64,000 nucleotides of DNA. Source: Xanthobacteraceae bacterium 501b. Lineage in GTDB: Bacteria; Pseudomonadota; Alphaproteobacteria; Rhizobiales; Xanthobacteraceae. Of the stretch, positions 46,625 to 54,616 are shown in pieces. Position numbers and translations under genes: made by a program. Location: positions 2,976,001 through 3,040,000 of the forward strand of contig KB899087.1 of assembly GCA_000378025.1 (NCBI GenBank), read 5' to 3'. The stretch's first letter is position 1. Each line of letters opens with the position of its first letter. Below the pieces are notes generated by a model, which did no database searches, was not told the origin of the DNA, and saw nothing but the letters and a program-made list of their open reading frames with translations.

Positions 46625-46712
46625 CGTCATCCCCGGGACTTGGCCCGGGGATCCACGCCTTGCGGACGCGGAAGGAAGGCGTGGATGGCCGGGCCAGGCC
46701 CGGCGATGACGG
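46625..46712. repeat. Dispersed palindromic element F
   Basis: CGTCATCCCCGGGACTTGGCCCGGGGATCC, an 18-base conserved spacer half (ACGCCTTGCGGACGCGG), then GTGGATGGCCGGGCCAGGCCCGGCGATGACG. The two palindromes face each other with CGTCAT/ATGACG ends. It lies between rplT and pheS inside their likely transcript. Confidence 0.88.
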
Positions 46713-46805
46713 CGTGAAGCGGGCAGTCAGGCGCGCTTATAGCCGGACGCGTTTGAGGCGCAAAGCCACCGCAGGCAAAAGCCGCGCGCGCAAAGCCGCA
46801 CAAAC

Positions 46806-46840
46806 GCGAAAAGCCCCAACGCTCGCGCGCGGGGCTTCTC
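46806..46840 (-). terminator. Terminator after rplT
   Basis: On the minus strand AAGCCCC (46831-46837 complement) pairs with GGGGCTT (46811-46817 complement), closing a GC-rich loop, and is followed by TTTTCG. It lies 28-60 bases after the rplT stop, so part of transcription into pheS would depend on read-through or its own promoter. Confidence 0.7.
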
Positions 46841-46867
46841 GATTTTGGTCTCGGCACTGCCGAAAGA

Positions 46868-47251
46868 TCAGGCGGCCTGCTTTTCCGCTGCGGCGCTCTC
46901 AAGCGCCGCCTTGGCCTGCTCGACCAGCGCCGCGAAGGCGGCGGGCTCGTGGATGGCGATATCCGAGAGCACCTTGCGGTCGACTTCGATCCCGGCCTTG
47001 CTGAGACCGTCGATAAACCGGCCATAGGTGAAGCCGAGCTCACGGGTCGCAGCGTTGATGCGCTGGATCCAGAGCGCGCGGAAATTGCGCTTCTTAACCT
47101 TACGGTCGCGATAGGCGTATTGCTGCGCCTTCTCGACGGCCTGCTTGGCGATGCGGATGGTGTTCTTGCGGCGGCCATAATAGCCCTTCGCCGCCTTGAG
47201 CACCTTTTTGTGCTTGGCGTGAGAAGTTACGCCGCGCTTGACACGTGCCAT
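46868..47251 (-). CDS. rplT: 50S ribosomal protein L20
   Basis: 127-aa bL20. Classic N-terminus [30 protein letters not shown] and [21 protein letters not shown], ending in a short family-specific tail. L20 is an early 50S assembly protein and, in several bacteria, represses its own operon by binding the leader RNA. It lies 33 bases after rpmI. infC, often first in this operon, is not in this window. Confidence 0.98.
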   Translation of the reverse strand: MARVKRGVTSHAKHKKVLKAAKGYYGRRKNTIRIAKQAVEKAQQYAYRDRKVKKRNFRALWIQRINAATRELGFTYGRFIDGLSKAGIEVDRKVLSDIAIHEPAAFAALVEQAKAALESAAAEKQAA

Positions 47252-47284
47252 GGGAATTTCTCCTGGGACTGGCTAAGGCTGGCG

Positions 47285-47485
47285 TCAGCCGTTGGGCAGA
47301 AAATACTTGCGAACGTTGAAGGCATCACGCTCGGACATGACCGTGGTGCCACGCTGGTCGCGGATCTGCTTGTTGGTGCGCTTGATCATGCCATGGCGCT
47401 TATTGGCCTGGGCCATGATCACCTTGCCGGTTCCGGAGAGCTTGAAGCGCTTCTTCGCTCCGGACTTGGTCTTCATCTTGGGCAT
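47285..47485 (-). CDS. rpmI: 50S ribosomal protein L35
   Basis: 66-aa bL35, starting [21 protein letters not shown] and ending RKYFLPNG, a complete match to the family. The longer open frame upstream to 47539 is not part of it. First gene of the rpmI-rplT run; a hairpin lies about 70 bases upstream. Confidence 0.97.
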   Translation of the reverse strand: MPKMKTKSGAKKRFKLSGTGKVIMAQANKRHGMIKRTNKQIRDQRGTTVMSERDAFNVRKYFLPNG

Positions 47486-47555
47486 TTGGCTCGATCTCCA
47501 CGGCCGGCGGCGCTCCCGCGAGGGGATGTCCCGGCCCAATCTAGTGTGAGCGTTC

Positions 47556-47590
47556 GAACCGCCACGGCAGCCCTTGTAGCCGGGCGGTTC
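47556..47590 (-). promoter_or_regulatory. Hairpin upstream of rpmI
   Basis: GAACCGCC (47556-47563) and GGCGGTTC (47583-47590) pair perfectly, with an inner GGC/GCC pair of three bases. It lies 71-105 bases upstream of rpmI and has no T-run on either side, so it is a candidate 5'-UTR element rather than a terminator. Confidence 0.5.
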
Positions 47591-47731
47591 TTGAAGGCCG
47601 CACCCTCTACAGGAGCGGCGCGATTATTTCAAGGGTGCGACAGCGATGCCCGGCCGTATTCACCGGGGATCGCGGCGCCTTGGTGGGCAGCGCGGGCCCG
47701 GCGAGAGGCGCCGGGCTTCCCGCGCCGGCCC

Positions 47732-48772
47732 TCAATTGGCGCAGCCGGGTGCCCCCTTGATGCAAGGGCCCCGCACCTGACCGGGCTTCTGCCCCTGCTG
47801 GGGCTGGCCCTGCGGCGGACGCTGGCCCTGCTGCGGGGGACGCCCCTGCTGGGGACGGCCTCCTTGGCCCGGGGGACGCCCCTGTTCGGGACGGCCTCCA
47901 CCCGGCGGACGTCCGGCATTGGGACCGCCCGGACCACCCGGACCACCCCAACCGGGTCCACCGGGATTTCCCGGCCCGCCGGGACGCCCGGGATTACCCG
48001 GATTGCCGGGACCGCCGGGCTTGCCCGGACCGCCCCAACCAGGACCACCCGGATTACCCGGCCCGCCGGGACGCCCGGGATTACCCGGATTGCCGGGACC
48101 GCCGGGCTTGCCCGGACCACCCCAGCCGGGACCACCCGGATTGCCCGGCCCGCCGGGACCGCCCGGCCGACCCGGTCCGCCCCAACCAGGACCACCCGGA
48201 TTCCCCGGCCGACCCGGGCCGCCCCAGCCGGGACCACCCGGATTGCCCGGCCGACCCGGACCGCCCCAGCCGGGACCACCCGGATTACCCGGCCGGCCCG
48301 GACCGCCCGGACCCCAGCCGCCCGGAGGCGGCGGGCCCCAGCCCGGTCCCGGCCGCGGGCCGGGATAGGGACCCGGCCGGTAGGGCGGGCCCCAGCGGTC
48401 ATAGGTCGAATACCAGGGGCGGCCGCGATAGTAGGTTCCCCAGTAATCATTGAAGCTGAAAGCGACGATCGGCACGCCGATGGTCGGCGCGTAGTCGTAG
48501 AACTCCACGCGCCGGCCGCGATAATCCGTCTCGATATAGGCCGCCGCGACCCAGCCGCGCACATCGTCCACGGCCACGTCGCACCAGCTGTAATCGCTGA
48601 GGCAGCCGAAAATCGCCAGCGGCGCCCCCTCGGCCAGCACCACGACGACGGGATAATCCGTGCCGGGCCCGGCCCGCAGATTGACGTTCGTCGTCACAAA
48701 ACCGCGGTCCTGCGCCACCGCAGCACCCGCAAGCGCCAGCCACAGCAGGGCGCCCGCCACCAGACTTTTCAT
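47732..48772 (-). CDS. Secreted SH3-domain protein with collagen-like Gly-Pro repeats
   Basis: 346-aa protein. A signal peptide ([21 protein letters not shown]) precedes a bacterial SH3 domain (about 22-90: [32 protein letters not shown]...[12 protein letters not shown]) that usually binds peptidoglycan. From about residue 130 the sequence is Pro/Gly-rich, with repeats of [14 protein letters not shown], then a Gln/Arg/Pro-rich tail ending [10 protein letters not shown] with two cysteines. The repeat tract is built from tandem DNA repeats (listed separately). GGGGAG lies upstream of the start. Likely cell-envelope protein; function unknown. Confidence 0.85.
   Translation of the reverse strand: MKSLVAGALLWLALAGAAVAQDRGFVTTNVNLRAGPGTDYPVVVVLAEGAPLAIFGCLSDYSWCDVAVDDVRGWVAAAYIETDYRGRRVEFYDYAPTIGVPIVAFSFNDYWGTYYRGRPWYSTYDRWGPPYRPGPYPGPRPGPGWGPPPPGGWGPGGPGRPGNPGGPGWGGPGRPGNPGGPGWGGPGRPGNPGGPGWGGPGRPGGPGGPGNPGGPGWGGPGKPGGPGNPGNPGRPGGPGNPGGPGWGGPGKPGGPGNPGNPGRPGGPGNPGGPGWGGPGGPGGPNAGRPPGGGRPEQGRPPGQGGRPQQGRPPQQGQRPPQGQPQQGQKPGQVRGPCIKGAPGCAN
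47950..48310. repeat. Tandem repeats coding the Gly-Pro-rich tract
   Basis: Short in-frame units encode [14 protein letters not shown] (about 42 bases each) near 48.19-48.30 kb, and a longer 87-base unit is present twice: matching text begins GCCCGCCGGGACGCCCGG at 47974 and again at 48061. Copies differ by scattered substitutions. Confidence 0.85.
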
Positions 48773-49033
48773 TGAAAACTCCCCAAACGCTGCCGTTTCC
48801 GGGCAACGCCGACCAAGATCGAAGGAACCTGCCAGTTGAGGCGGATTCATGTCTGCCGCGGCTCGGCCACCACGGCAACGCAGGTTTATTTCCAGCGGCT
48901 GTCGCGAAGCCCGCCGCGCCACCTGCCACAGCGTCACGTTGCGCGGGCCGGGCGAAGCGGACAGGATGCGCCCGCGCCGCCCCCGCGCGGCGGCGCCCAC
49001 CCCTTGCACATCGTCTCCCACGGAAAGCGCCTC

Positions 49034-49840
49034 ATGTCGTTCGGCACCTTGCTCGAAGCCTTCCTTCTCGGCCTGCTGGAAGGCTTTACCGAGTTCCTGC
49101 CCGTCTCCTCCACCGGCCATATCCTGCTGGCCGGCCATTTCCTCGGCTTCGAGAGCGAAGGCAAGGTGTTCGAGGTCGTCATCCAGCTCGGCGCGATTCT
49201 CGCCCTCCTCGTGGTCTATTTTCAGCGCTTCCTGAAGGTGCTGCTGACGCTGCCGTCGAGCCCGCGCTCGCGCAATTTCGTCCTCGGCATTCTCGTCGCC
49301 TTCCTTCCAGCGGCTGTTATCGGCGCCTTCGCCCATGGCTTCATCAAGGAGGTGCTGTTCGAAACGCCGGCGCTGATCTGCATCATGCTGATTCTCGGCG
49401 GCATCGTGCTGTTGTGGGTCGACACGCTGAAGATGAAGCCGGTCTATGAGGACGCCATGGCCTTCCCGCCGAAGCTGGCGCTGAAGATCGGCTTCATCCA
49501 GTGCCTCGCGATGATTCCCGGCGTGTCGCGCTCGGGCTCCACCATTGTTGGCGGCCTGCTGCTGGGCGCCAGCAAGCCGGCGGCGGCGGAATTCTCGTTC
49601 TTCCTCGCCTTGCCGACCATGACCGGCGCCTTCGCCTATGACCTCTACAAGAACCATGACGCGCTGAATGCCGACGACACGGCGCTGATCGTGGTCGGCT
49701 TCATTGCCGCCTTCATTGCCGCGCTGGCGGTGGTGCGCAGCCTCATCGCCTTCGTCTCCCGCCACGGCTTCGCGCCCTTCGGCTGGTGGCGCATCGGCGT
49801 GGGCGGCGCCGGGCTGGTGGCGCTGGCGCTGGTGGGCTGA
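49034..49840 (+). CDS. uppP: Undecaprenyl-diphosphatase UppP (BacA)
   Basis: 268-aa membrane phosphatase that recycles the lipid carrier of cell-wall synthesis and gives bacitracin tolerance. The two active-site stretches are [20 protein letters not shown] and [22 protein letters not shown], in an eight-to-ten-helix protein. ATG 49034 gives [13 protein letters not shown]; the longer frame upstream is non-coding. Ended by a strong shared terminator. Confidence 0.97.
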   Translation: MSFGTLLEAFLLGLLEGFTEFLPVSSTGHILLAGHFLGFESEGKVFEVVIQLGAILALLVVYFQRFLKVLLTLPSSPRSRNFVLGILVAFLPAAVIGAFAHGFIKEVLFETPALICIMLILGGIVLLWVDTLKMKPVYEDAMAFPPKLALKIGFIQCLAMIPGVSRSGSTIVGGLLLGASKPAAAEFSFFLALPTMTGAFAYDLYKNHDALNADDTALIVVGFIAAFIAALAVVRSLIAFVSRHGFAPFGWWRIGVGGAGLVALALVG

Positions 49841-49860
49841 GAAAAGCCGGGACGCATGAA

Positions 49861-49895
49861 AAAGCCGCCGGCGCGGGCGCGTCGGCGGCTTTTCG
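49861..49895. terminator. Terminator between uppP and the NDUFA9-like gene
   Basis: AAGCCGCCG (49862-49870) pairs with CGGCGGCTT (49883-49891), then TTTTCG; AAAA before the stem gives T residues on the other strand. The two flanking genes converge here. Confidence 0.9.
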
Positions 49896-49914
49896 ATTCC
49901 TGGAGTGGAGAAGA

Positions 49915-50937
49915 TCAGGCCGCTTCCGGCCGGGAAAACTGGCCGGCCTTGCGGTAGCGCCAGAGATAACCCGGCAGAATGGCGCCGAGCGCGGTGGGGG
50001 CGATGCCCAGCCCTTCCAGCGTGCGCCCCTCGGCCTTGGCGGCCTCCGACACCACATTGTCATAGCCGAGCAGCCGCACCTGGTCGCGGGTGAGCAGCGG
50101 GTTCGGTAGCATTTCGAGCAGACGCGCGTTGAACGAGGCGAGCCCCGACGGCATCGGCACCAGAAGGCGCTTGCGGTCGATCTCGGCCAGCAGAAGTTCC
50201 ATCAGCTGCTTGAAGGTCAGCACTTCCGGCCCGCCCAGCTCATAGGCCGTGCCCGGCCGCGCCTGCCCGTCCACCGCCTTGGCGAAAGCGTCGGCGACAT
50301 CGCCGACAAACACCGGCTGGAAGCGGGTTCCCCCGCCGCCGATCAGCGGCAGCACCGGGGAAAGCCGCGCCATGGCGGCGAAGCGGTTGAAGAAATCATC
50401 CTCCGGCCCGAACACGATGGACGGGCGCAGCACTACGGCGTCGGGCACCGTCTCCAGCGCCGCCGCCTCGCCCGCCGCCTTGCTGCGGGCATAGAAGGCG
50501 TCCGAATCGGCACTGGCGCCGATGGCGGAGGCGTGGATCAGCCGTGCGCCGACATCCTTTGCCGCCAACGCCACCTGCTTGGCGCCGAAGGCGTGCACGG
50601 CCTCGAAGCTCTGGCGGCCGCTCTCATGCAGCACGCCGACGAGGTTGATCAGCACCTCCGCCCCTTCCGCCGCCCGCAGCACCGAGGCGGGGTAGCGCAG
50701 ATTGGCCTGGACGGGGATGATCTGCCCCACCGCCCCAAGCGGCTGCAGATGGCCGGCGAGGTCGGGCCGGCGCACCGCCACCCGTACCCGCCACCCAAGC
50801 CGCGCCAGCGCGCGCACCACATGACGGCCGACAAAGCCCGAGCCGCCATAGACCGTCACCAGCCGTTCCATCGGCGCGGCGCGCCTAACCAGCGCGGCCT
50901 CGCTCTCCAGCGGCAATTCCCTCGTGGTGTCGACCAT
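49915..50937 (-). CDS. NAD(P)-binding protein, complex I NDUFA9-like
   Basis: 340-aa atypical short-chain dehydrogenase. The Rossmann motif VTVYGGSGFVGRHVVRALARLGWRVRVAVRRP is about residues 28-58; then INLVGVLHESGRQSFEAVHAFGAK, HASAIGASADSDAFYARSKAAGE (Y-x3-K pair), and RPSIVFGPEDDFFNRFA. This is the NDUFA9/accessory subunit pattern seen in alphaproteobacteria and mitochondria. ATG 50937 is preferred to the Met at 50871 because GGGAG precedes it. No nuo genes are nearby. Confidence 0.87.
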   Translation of the reverse strand: MVDTTRELPLESEAALVRRAAPMERLVTVYGGSGFVGRHVVRALARLGWRVRVAVRRPDLAGHLQPLGAVGQIIPVQANLRYPASVLRAAEGAEVLINLVGVLHESGRQSFEAVHAFGAKQVALAAKDVGARLIHASAIGASADSDAFYARSKAAGEAAALETVPDAVVLRPSIVFGPEDDFFNRFAAMARLSPVLPLIGGGGTRFQPVFVGDVADAFAKAVDGQARPGTAYELGGPEVLTFKQLMELLLAEIDRKRLLVPMPSGLASFNARLLEMLPNPLLTRDQVRLLGYDNVVSEAAKAEGRTLEGLGIAPTALGAILPGYLWRYRKAGQFSRPEAA

Positions 50938-51190
50938 GTGACGTCTCCCGGCCCGGCAGTGGCATGCCACGACGATTAGCGCGCCGCTGCGGCAGCGTCC
51001 AGCGTCCGCGCGCGCCAGCGAGCCGGGCTTTTGCGCGCACCGCCCCCGAAGGCCGGCGCACGGCGCGGATGGGACCGGCGGGGGACCGGGCGAGGGAGAT
51101 TTCCACCGCTTCGTGACATCTCGAGCGAAAGGCACGTTGACAAGGGGGAGTCCACACGACTATCTCTCGCCGCCGTGCCGCAAGGCACAT

Positions 51191-51275
51191 GCCCAGGTGG
51201 CGGAATTGGTAGACGCGCACGGTTCAGGTCCGTGTGGGTAACACCGTGGAGGTTCGAGTCCTCTCCTGGGCACCA
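51191..51275 (+). tRNA. tRNA-Leu (CAG anticodon)
   Basis: 85-nt tRNA with a 7-bp acceptor stem GCCCAGG / CCTGGGC, anticodon stem CACGG / CCGTG around TTCAGGT (anticodon CAG), a long variable arm (TGGGTAACACCGT), T-arm GGTTCGAGTCC and encoded CCA. It is the integration site of the adjacent element, whose integrase gene ends eight bases beyond the CCA. Confidence 0.98.
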
Positions 51276-51283
51276 CTCATTTT

Positions 51284-52381
51284 CTAACCTCGTGATTTTT
51301 CTGAGGTTTTAGGCTTTGCGCCCGCACTTCGAGAGAAGGTGCGGGCGTTTTTGTTCTCGGGCTGTTTCCGCAGCAAAAGCTGGGCAGCATCCGTCGCCAG
51401 ACGCTTTTTCTCGGCCGTGCGCGTGTAAAGCGCCGCCATCTTGTTTGTCGACCAGCCGAACAGCGCCATCAGCTGACGCTCCGTCGCTCCATTTTCCGCC
51501 GCCCGCGTCGCGCCCGCCTTGCGAAGGCCATGAGCCGAGCCCTGGCACTTCGCCGCCGTGCAGGCCTGACGAAACCAGTTGCCGAAGCTCTCCTTCACGA
51601 AGGGCTGGCCGCGCTCCGTCACAAGGAAAGTCAGGTCGCCTGTCGTCGTCGCCGCGATGGACCGCGCCAGCGGCTCAAGGATCGGCAGCGTGACCGGCTC
51701 GCCCGTCTTCTCCGTCCGCAGCGTAATCAGCCCGTCCTGAACGTGCTGGCGGCCCAGCTTCACGGCGTCGCCCCGGCGCAAGCCGGTATAGAGAAGAATG
51801 TCGAAGGCGAGGCGCTGGCGGGTGCCCACCGGCCACTTGGCCTCGAACCGGGCAAGCTCGTCCTCATTCCATGTGTGGAAGCCCACATCGTCATTGCTGC
51901 CCTTGAGCAGCTTCACGCCAATGCAGGGATTGTCCTTCACCAGATTGCCGTCGCCGGCCGCCCAGTCGAAGAAACCGCGCATCGCCTTCAGGAAGTTGTT
52001 CGCGGCATGCGGGTGCGCCGAGCGGCGCTCGCGGCCCGCAATGATGACCTTCTGGGTGATCTGCGAAAGAAGCTCCTTGCCGGCGGTCTTCTCGACCTGG
52101 TGGAAGATGTTCTCCCGCTGCCGGCGCGTCGCGGGCGCCAGCGCCGCCCAAGCCGAGCTGGCACGGTAGCGGGTGATTGCCCATTCGAGCGAACCCGGGC
52201 GCCCGCCCTTCTTCGCCGGCGCGGTGCCCGCGAGCGCCGCCTTGTACTCCTCCCAGAACTCGGCCGAATCATACTCGGCGCGCAGGCGAATGCGCGGCCC
52301 GTGATCCCGGCGGACGTACCAAACCGGAATCCCGTGCCGCGAGCGCTCGCGATGAAGGAAAGGGGGGCGTTTCTTCGGCAT
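51284..52381 (-). CDS. int: Tyrosine-type site-specific integrase
   Basis: 365-aa tyrosine recombinase. The catalytic set is readable: Arg202 (YTGLRRGD), Lys225 (RTEKTG), His284 and Arg287 (AHGLRKAG), Trp310 in place of the second His (FGWST, a normal variant) and Tyr319 (ALYTRT). The N-terminal half has an Arg-rich arm and a SAM-like core-binding domain (about 65-150). It lies immediately beside tRNA-Leu, pointing to it. It is the last gene of the head-gene operon, eight bases after the preceding small ORF. Confidence 0.96.
   Translation of the reverse strand: MPKKRPPFLHRERSRHGIPVWYVRRDHGPRIRLRAEYDSAEFWEEYKAALAGTAPAKKGGRPGSLEWAITRYRASSAWAALAPATRRQRENIFHQVEKTAGKELLSQITQKVIIAGRERRSAHPHAANNFLKAMRGFFDWAAGDGNLVKDNPCIGVKLLKGSNDDVGFHTWNEDELARFEAKWPVGTRQRLAFDILLYTGLRRGDAVKLGRQHVQDGLITLRTEKTGEPVTLPILEPLARSIAATTTGDLTFLVTERGQPFVKESFGNWFRQACTAAKCQGSAHGLRKAGATRAAENGATERQLMALFGWSTNKMAALYTRTAEKKRLATDAAQLLLRKQPENKNARTFSRSAGAKPKTSEKSRG
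51286..51352 (+). terminator. Two terminator-like hairpins after tRNA-Leu, antisense to the integrase 3' end
   Basis: AACCTC (51286-51291) pairs with GAGGTT (51303-51308), followed by TTTT. A stronger one follows: CGCCCGCAC (51319-51327) with GTGCGGGCG (51339-51347), then TTTTT. Both read in the tRNA direction and lie in the integrase coding end, so the integrated element supplies the tRNA's transcription stop. Confidence 0.75.
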
Positions 52382-52389
52382 GCCCTACC

Positions 52390-52581
52390 TCACAGCACGA
52401 TGTCGTGCTCGGGCTCGGCCGCATGAGCCGTGCCCGCGTGCTTCTTGTCCAACGGCGCGATCACGATCGTGCCGTCGGGGCGAGCCTCTACCTGAGACTC
52501 CTTCTGCATGCCCGCCTGCTTCAGCGCGCGCAGCGCGCGAGCGATGTCTGCCTGGGTATGCTTGGCTCCCGTGCGCGCCAT
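52390..52581 (-). CDS. Small unknown protein in the head operon
   Basis: 63-aa protein, MARTGAKHTQADIARALRAL then KQAGMQKESQVEARPDGTIVIAPLDKKH. The first half looks helical and basic; the second half forms a strand pair like small prophage proteins seen beside integrases. Function unknown. Two bases after the gpW-like gene and eight before the integrase, so it is translated with them. Confidence 0.72.
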   Translation of the reverse strand: MARTGAKHTQADIARALRALKQAGMQKESQVEARPDGTIVIAPLDKKHAGTAHAAEPEHDIVL

Positions 52582-52583
52582 CG

Positions 52584-52796
52584 TCAGAGCCCTTTGCTTG
52601 TTGCGAGATAGACGACCTTCGCCGGGGCATTTGCCCCGGCGATCTGGCGCTCGACGTCGGCGATGGCGGCGGCGAGTTCGCTGTCGGTGCGATACTCCAC
52701 CTCCTTGCCGTCGGTGTAGCGCAGGCGGCGGACGCCATCGGCGCGCACCGAACGCAGCCGGGCAAGGCGGTCTTCGAGGCTGTCCTTGACCGCCAT
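52584..52796 (-). CDS. Phage head-tail joining protein, gpW-like
   Basis: 70-aa protein, MAVKDSLEDRLARLRSVRADGVRRLRYTDGKEVEYRTDSELAAAIADVERQI. Length and layout (helix, beta hairpin with EVEYRTDSEL, helix) match lambda gpW, which completes the head and forms the tail interface. ATG 52796 overlaps the stop of the capsid fusion by one base (TGATG). Confidence 0.82.
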   Translation of the reverse strand: MAVKDSLEDRLARLRSVRADGVRRLRYTDGKEVEYRTDSELAAAIADVERQIAGANAPAKVVYLATSKGL

Positions 52797-54616
52797 CACG
52801 CGCCCTCGTTCTTGTAGAGGCCGCGGAAGTCGATGACGCCACAGCCGAAGTCGAGCCCGGCGGCGACCTTGACGGCGCGGGTGTCGAAGTCGATCTCGGT
52901 GCGGATCTGCGGCCCCTCAGCGCCGGAGACGTAGCCATAGACGAGGCTGGGCGCCGCAGCGGGGTCCGCCACGACGTACCAGCCGGCGCCGATGATGTTG
53001 GCGTCGACCACCAGCTCCATCGTGCCCGCCCAGGGGTTCACGTCGCCCGCCTTGGCGGCGGTGATGGCGGCGAGCACCTGGCGGGCGGCAAGCTCGGTGT
53101 CCGGCCCGACCACGAGGAAGCGGGGGGCGAGGTTGAGCGGCACGCCGTCGAGGCTCTTCTGCTTGCGCAGGGAGGCGACGGCGAGGCCGACCGAGGCGAC
53201 CGAGAGAGCGGCGCCGGTGGTGGCCTTGTTGCCATGGTCGGCGTGGAACAGCGCCTTGCCGTCGGAGAGGGCAGCATTGGCGGCGAGCAGGCCGTAGACG
53301 CGGGCATTCTCGTCGCTGGCGGCGCGGATGGCGATCATGGAGGAGAAGTCCGCCAGCGCGGAGAGGTCGTCATTGATGAGGGCGCGGCGGCCGATGGCGA
53401 TGCCGGCATTCAGCTCCTTTGCCCGCACCTTCTCGCGGTTCTCGGACAGGGTGCCGTACTTCAGCTCGCCGCCCTCATTGGTCTCCCGGAAGGTCGGGAA
53501 GTCGCCGATGCGCAGGAAAGAGTGGTCGCGGAAGTCGGTGAAGCCGCGCCGGGCGGCGATGAGGCGATAGGTCGCCTCGGCGGCGGCGTAGTTGGCGAGC
53601 AGGGCCTTGTTGGCCGCGTCCGCCAGCAGCAGGGGGAAGTCGCTGGTGGAATGGGCGCCGACGGCGCGCTCCATCAGCGCGTTCTGGTCGCGCAGGTTGA
53701 GGCGCTCGCCGCGCGCCTGGGCGAGGTCGCCGATCATGTCCAGCATGCGGAAGCCGGCATAGGCGCGCGAGCGCCCCTCCAGCTTCACCCGGCCGGGGGC
53801 AAGGCGATGGGCGAGAGCCTCGCCCATGGCGGAGCGGATCGCCGCCGGGTCGGCGTGGTCGTTCGTCACCGTCGCCACCGTCGGGTGGAAGGTCTGCAGC
53901 GGGGCGCTGCGGGCCTGCATGGCGGCGAAGGCGGCGCCACGGGCGGCGTCGGTGGTGGCGTTGGCGTCGATCTGGCTGTCGATCCAGCCCTGGTCGAGGC
54001 CGGCGACGTTGGCGATGGAACGGATCTCCATGTTGATTGCCGCCCGCTCTGCAGCGGCCGGCGGGTTGAGGGGCTGGGCGGAGGGAGCGGGCGCGGGCGC
54101 CGGCTCGGTGCTGACCGTCATGTCGTGGCTCCTGATGCCTGCATGCGGGTCGGCGGGGACAACGACGAGGCTGGCCTCGATCAGGGTGAAGCGCTCGGCC
54201 ACCTTCTCGCGGCGGCCGGTCTTCGCATTTGTGCGCTCGGACCAGCGCTCGACGCCGTAGCCGATGGAGATGCCGAAGGTGGCACCGTCCGTCAGCTCGG
54301 CGGCGATGCGCCGGGAGCGGGGATTGTGGCGGGAGAGCGTGGCGCGCCCGAGGAGGTCCCCGCCGACCACGCGCAGCGTGTCGACGTTCCCGAGCTGGCG
54401 GTCCACGCTCTCCCTTCCGTGGCTGTCGAGCAGGGGCACGCGGGCGGGCCACGCCGGCTGCGACAGGAGGAGAATCTCGTCATAGGGGCCGCGCACGTCC
54501 CAGCGCTCGACGGCGGCGCCGGTGGAGAGCACGGCCTCGAAGGTCTGGCTGTCGGCATCCCAGCTGGAGGCGGGAAGCGGCGCGCGGCGGGTGAGTATCT
54601 CGGTGGGAGCGTTCAT
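52796..54616 (-). CDS. Prohead protease / major capsid protein fusion
   Basis: 606-aa polyprotein. Residues about 1-165 are an S78-type prohead protease: the catalytic His66 is in VPLLDSHGRES and Ser117 in GATFGISIGYGVE. An Ala/Pro linker (EPAPAPAPSAQPLNPPAAAE, about 172-195) leads to a capsid domain of about 410 residues related to Mu-type gpT/HK97 major heads (FTDFRDHSFLRIGDFPTFRETNEGGELKYGTLSE; ALFHADHGN; GYVSGAEGPQIRTEIDFDTRAVKV). Fusions of protease and capsid are known in some phages. Its start overlaps the portal stop in ATGA. Confidence 0.9.
   Translation of the reverse strand: MNAPTEILTRRAPLPASSWDADSQTFEAVLSTGAAVERWDVRGPYDEILLLSQPAWPARVPLLDSHGRESVDRQLGNVDTLRVVGGDLLGRATLSRHNPRSRRIAAELTDGATFGISIGYGVERWSERTNAKTGRREKVAERFTLIEASLVVVPADPHAGIRSHDMTVSTEPAPAPAPSAQPLNPPAAAERAAINMEIRSIANVAGLDQGWIDSQIDANATTDAARGAAFAAMQARSAPLQTFHPTVATVTNDHADPAAIRSAMGEALAHRLAPGRVKLEGRSRAYAGFRMLDMIGDLAQARGERLNLRDQNALMERAVGAHSTSDFPLLLADAANKALLANYAAAEATYRLIAARRGFTDFRDHSFLRIGDFPTFRETNEGGELKYGTLSENREKVRAKELNAGIAIGRRALINDDLSALADFSSMIAIRAASDENARVYGLLAANAALSDGKALFHADHGNKATTGAALSVASVGLAVASLRKQKSLDGVPLNLAPRFLVVGPDTELAARQVLAAITAAKAGDVNPWAGTMELVVDANIIGAGWYVVADPAAAPSLVYGYVSGAEGPQIRTEIDFDTRAVKVAAGLDFGCGVIDFRGLYKNEGA

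Noticed and set aside
47974-48300. Possible CRISPR array because of regular repeats
   Set aside because: Repeats are in frame, contiguous without unique spacers, and encode the Gly-Pro tract of a secreted protein.
46949-48775. A 608-residue Thr/Arg-rich plus-strand frame
   Set aside because: It is the shadow of rplT, rpmI and the Gly-Pro repeat gene on the other strand; the apparent repeats mirror that gene.
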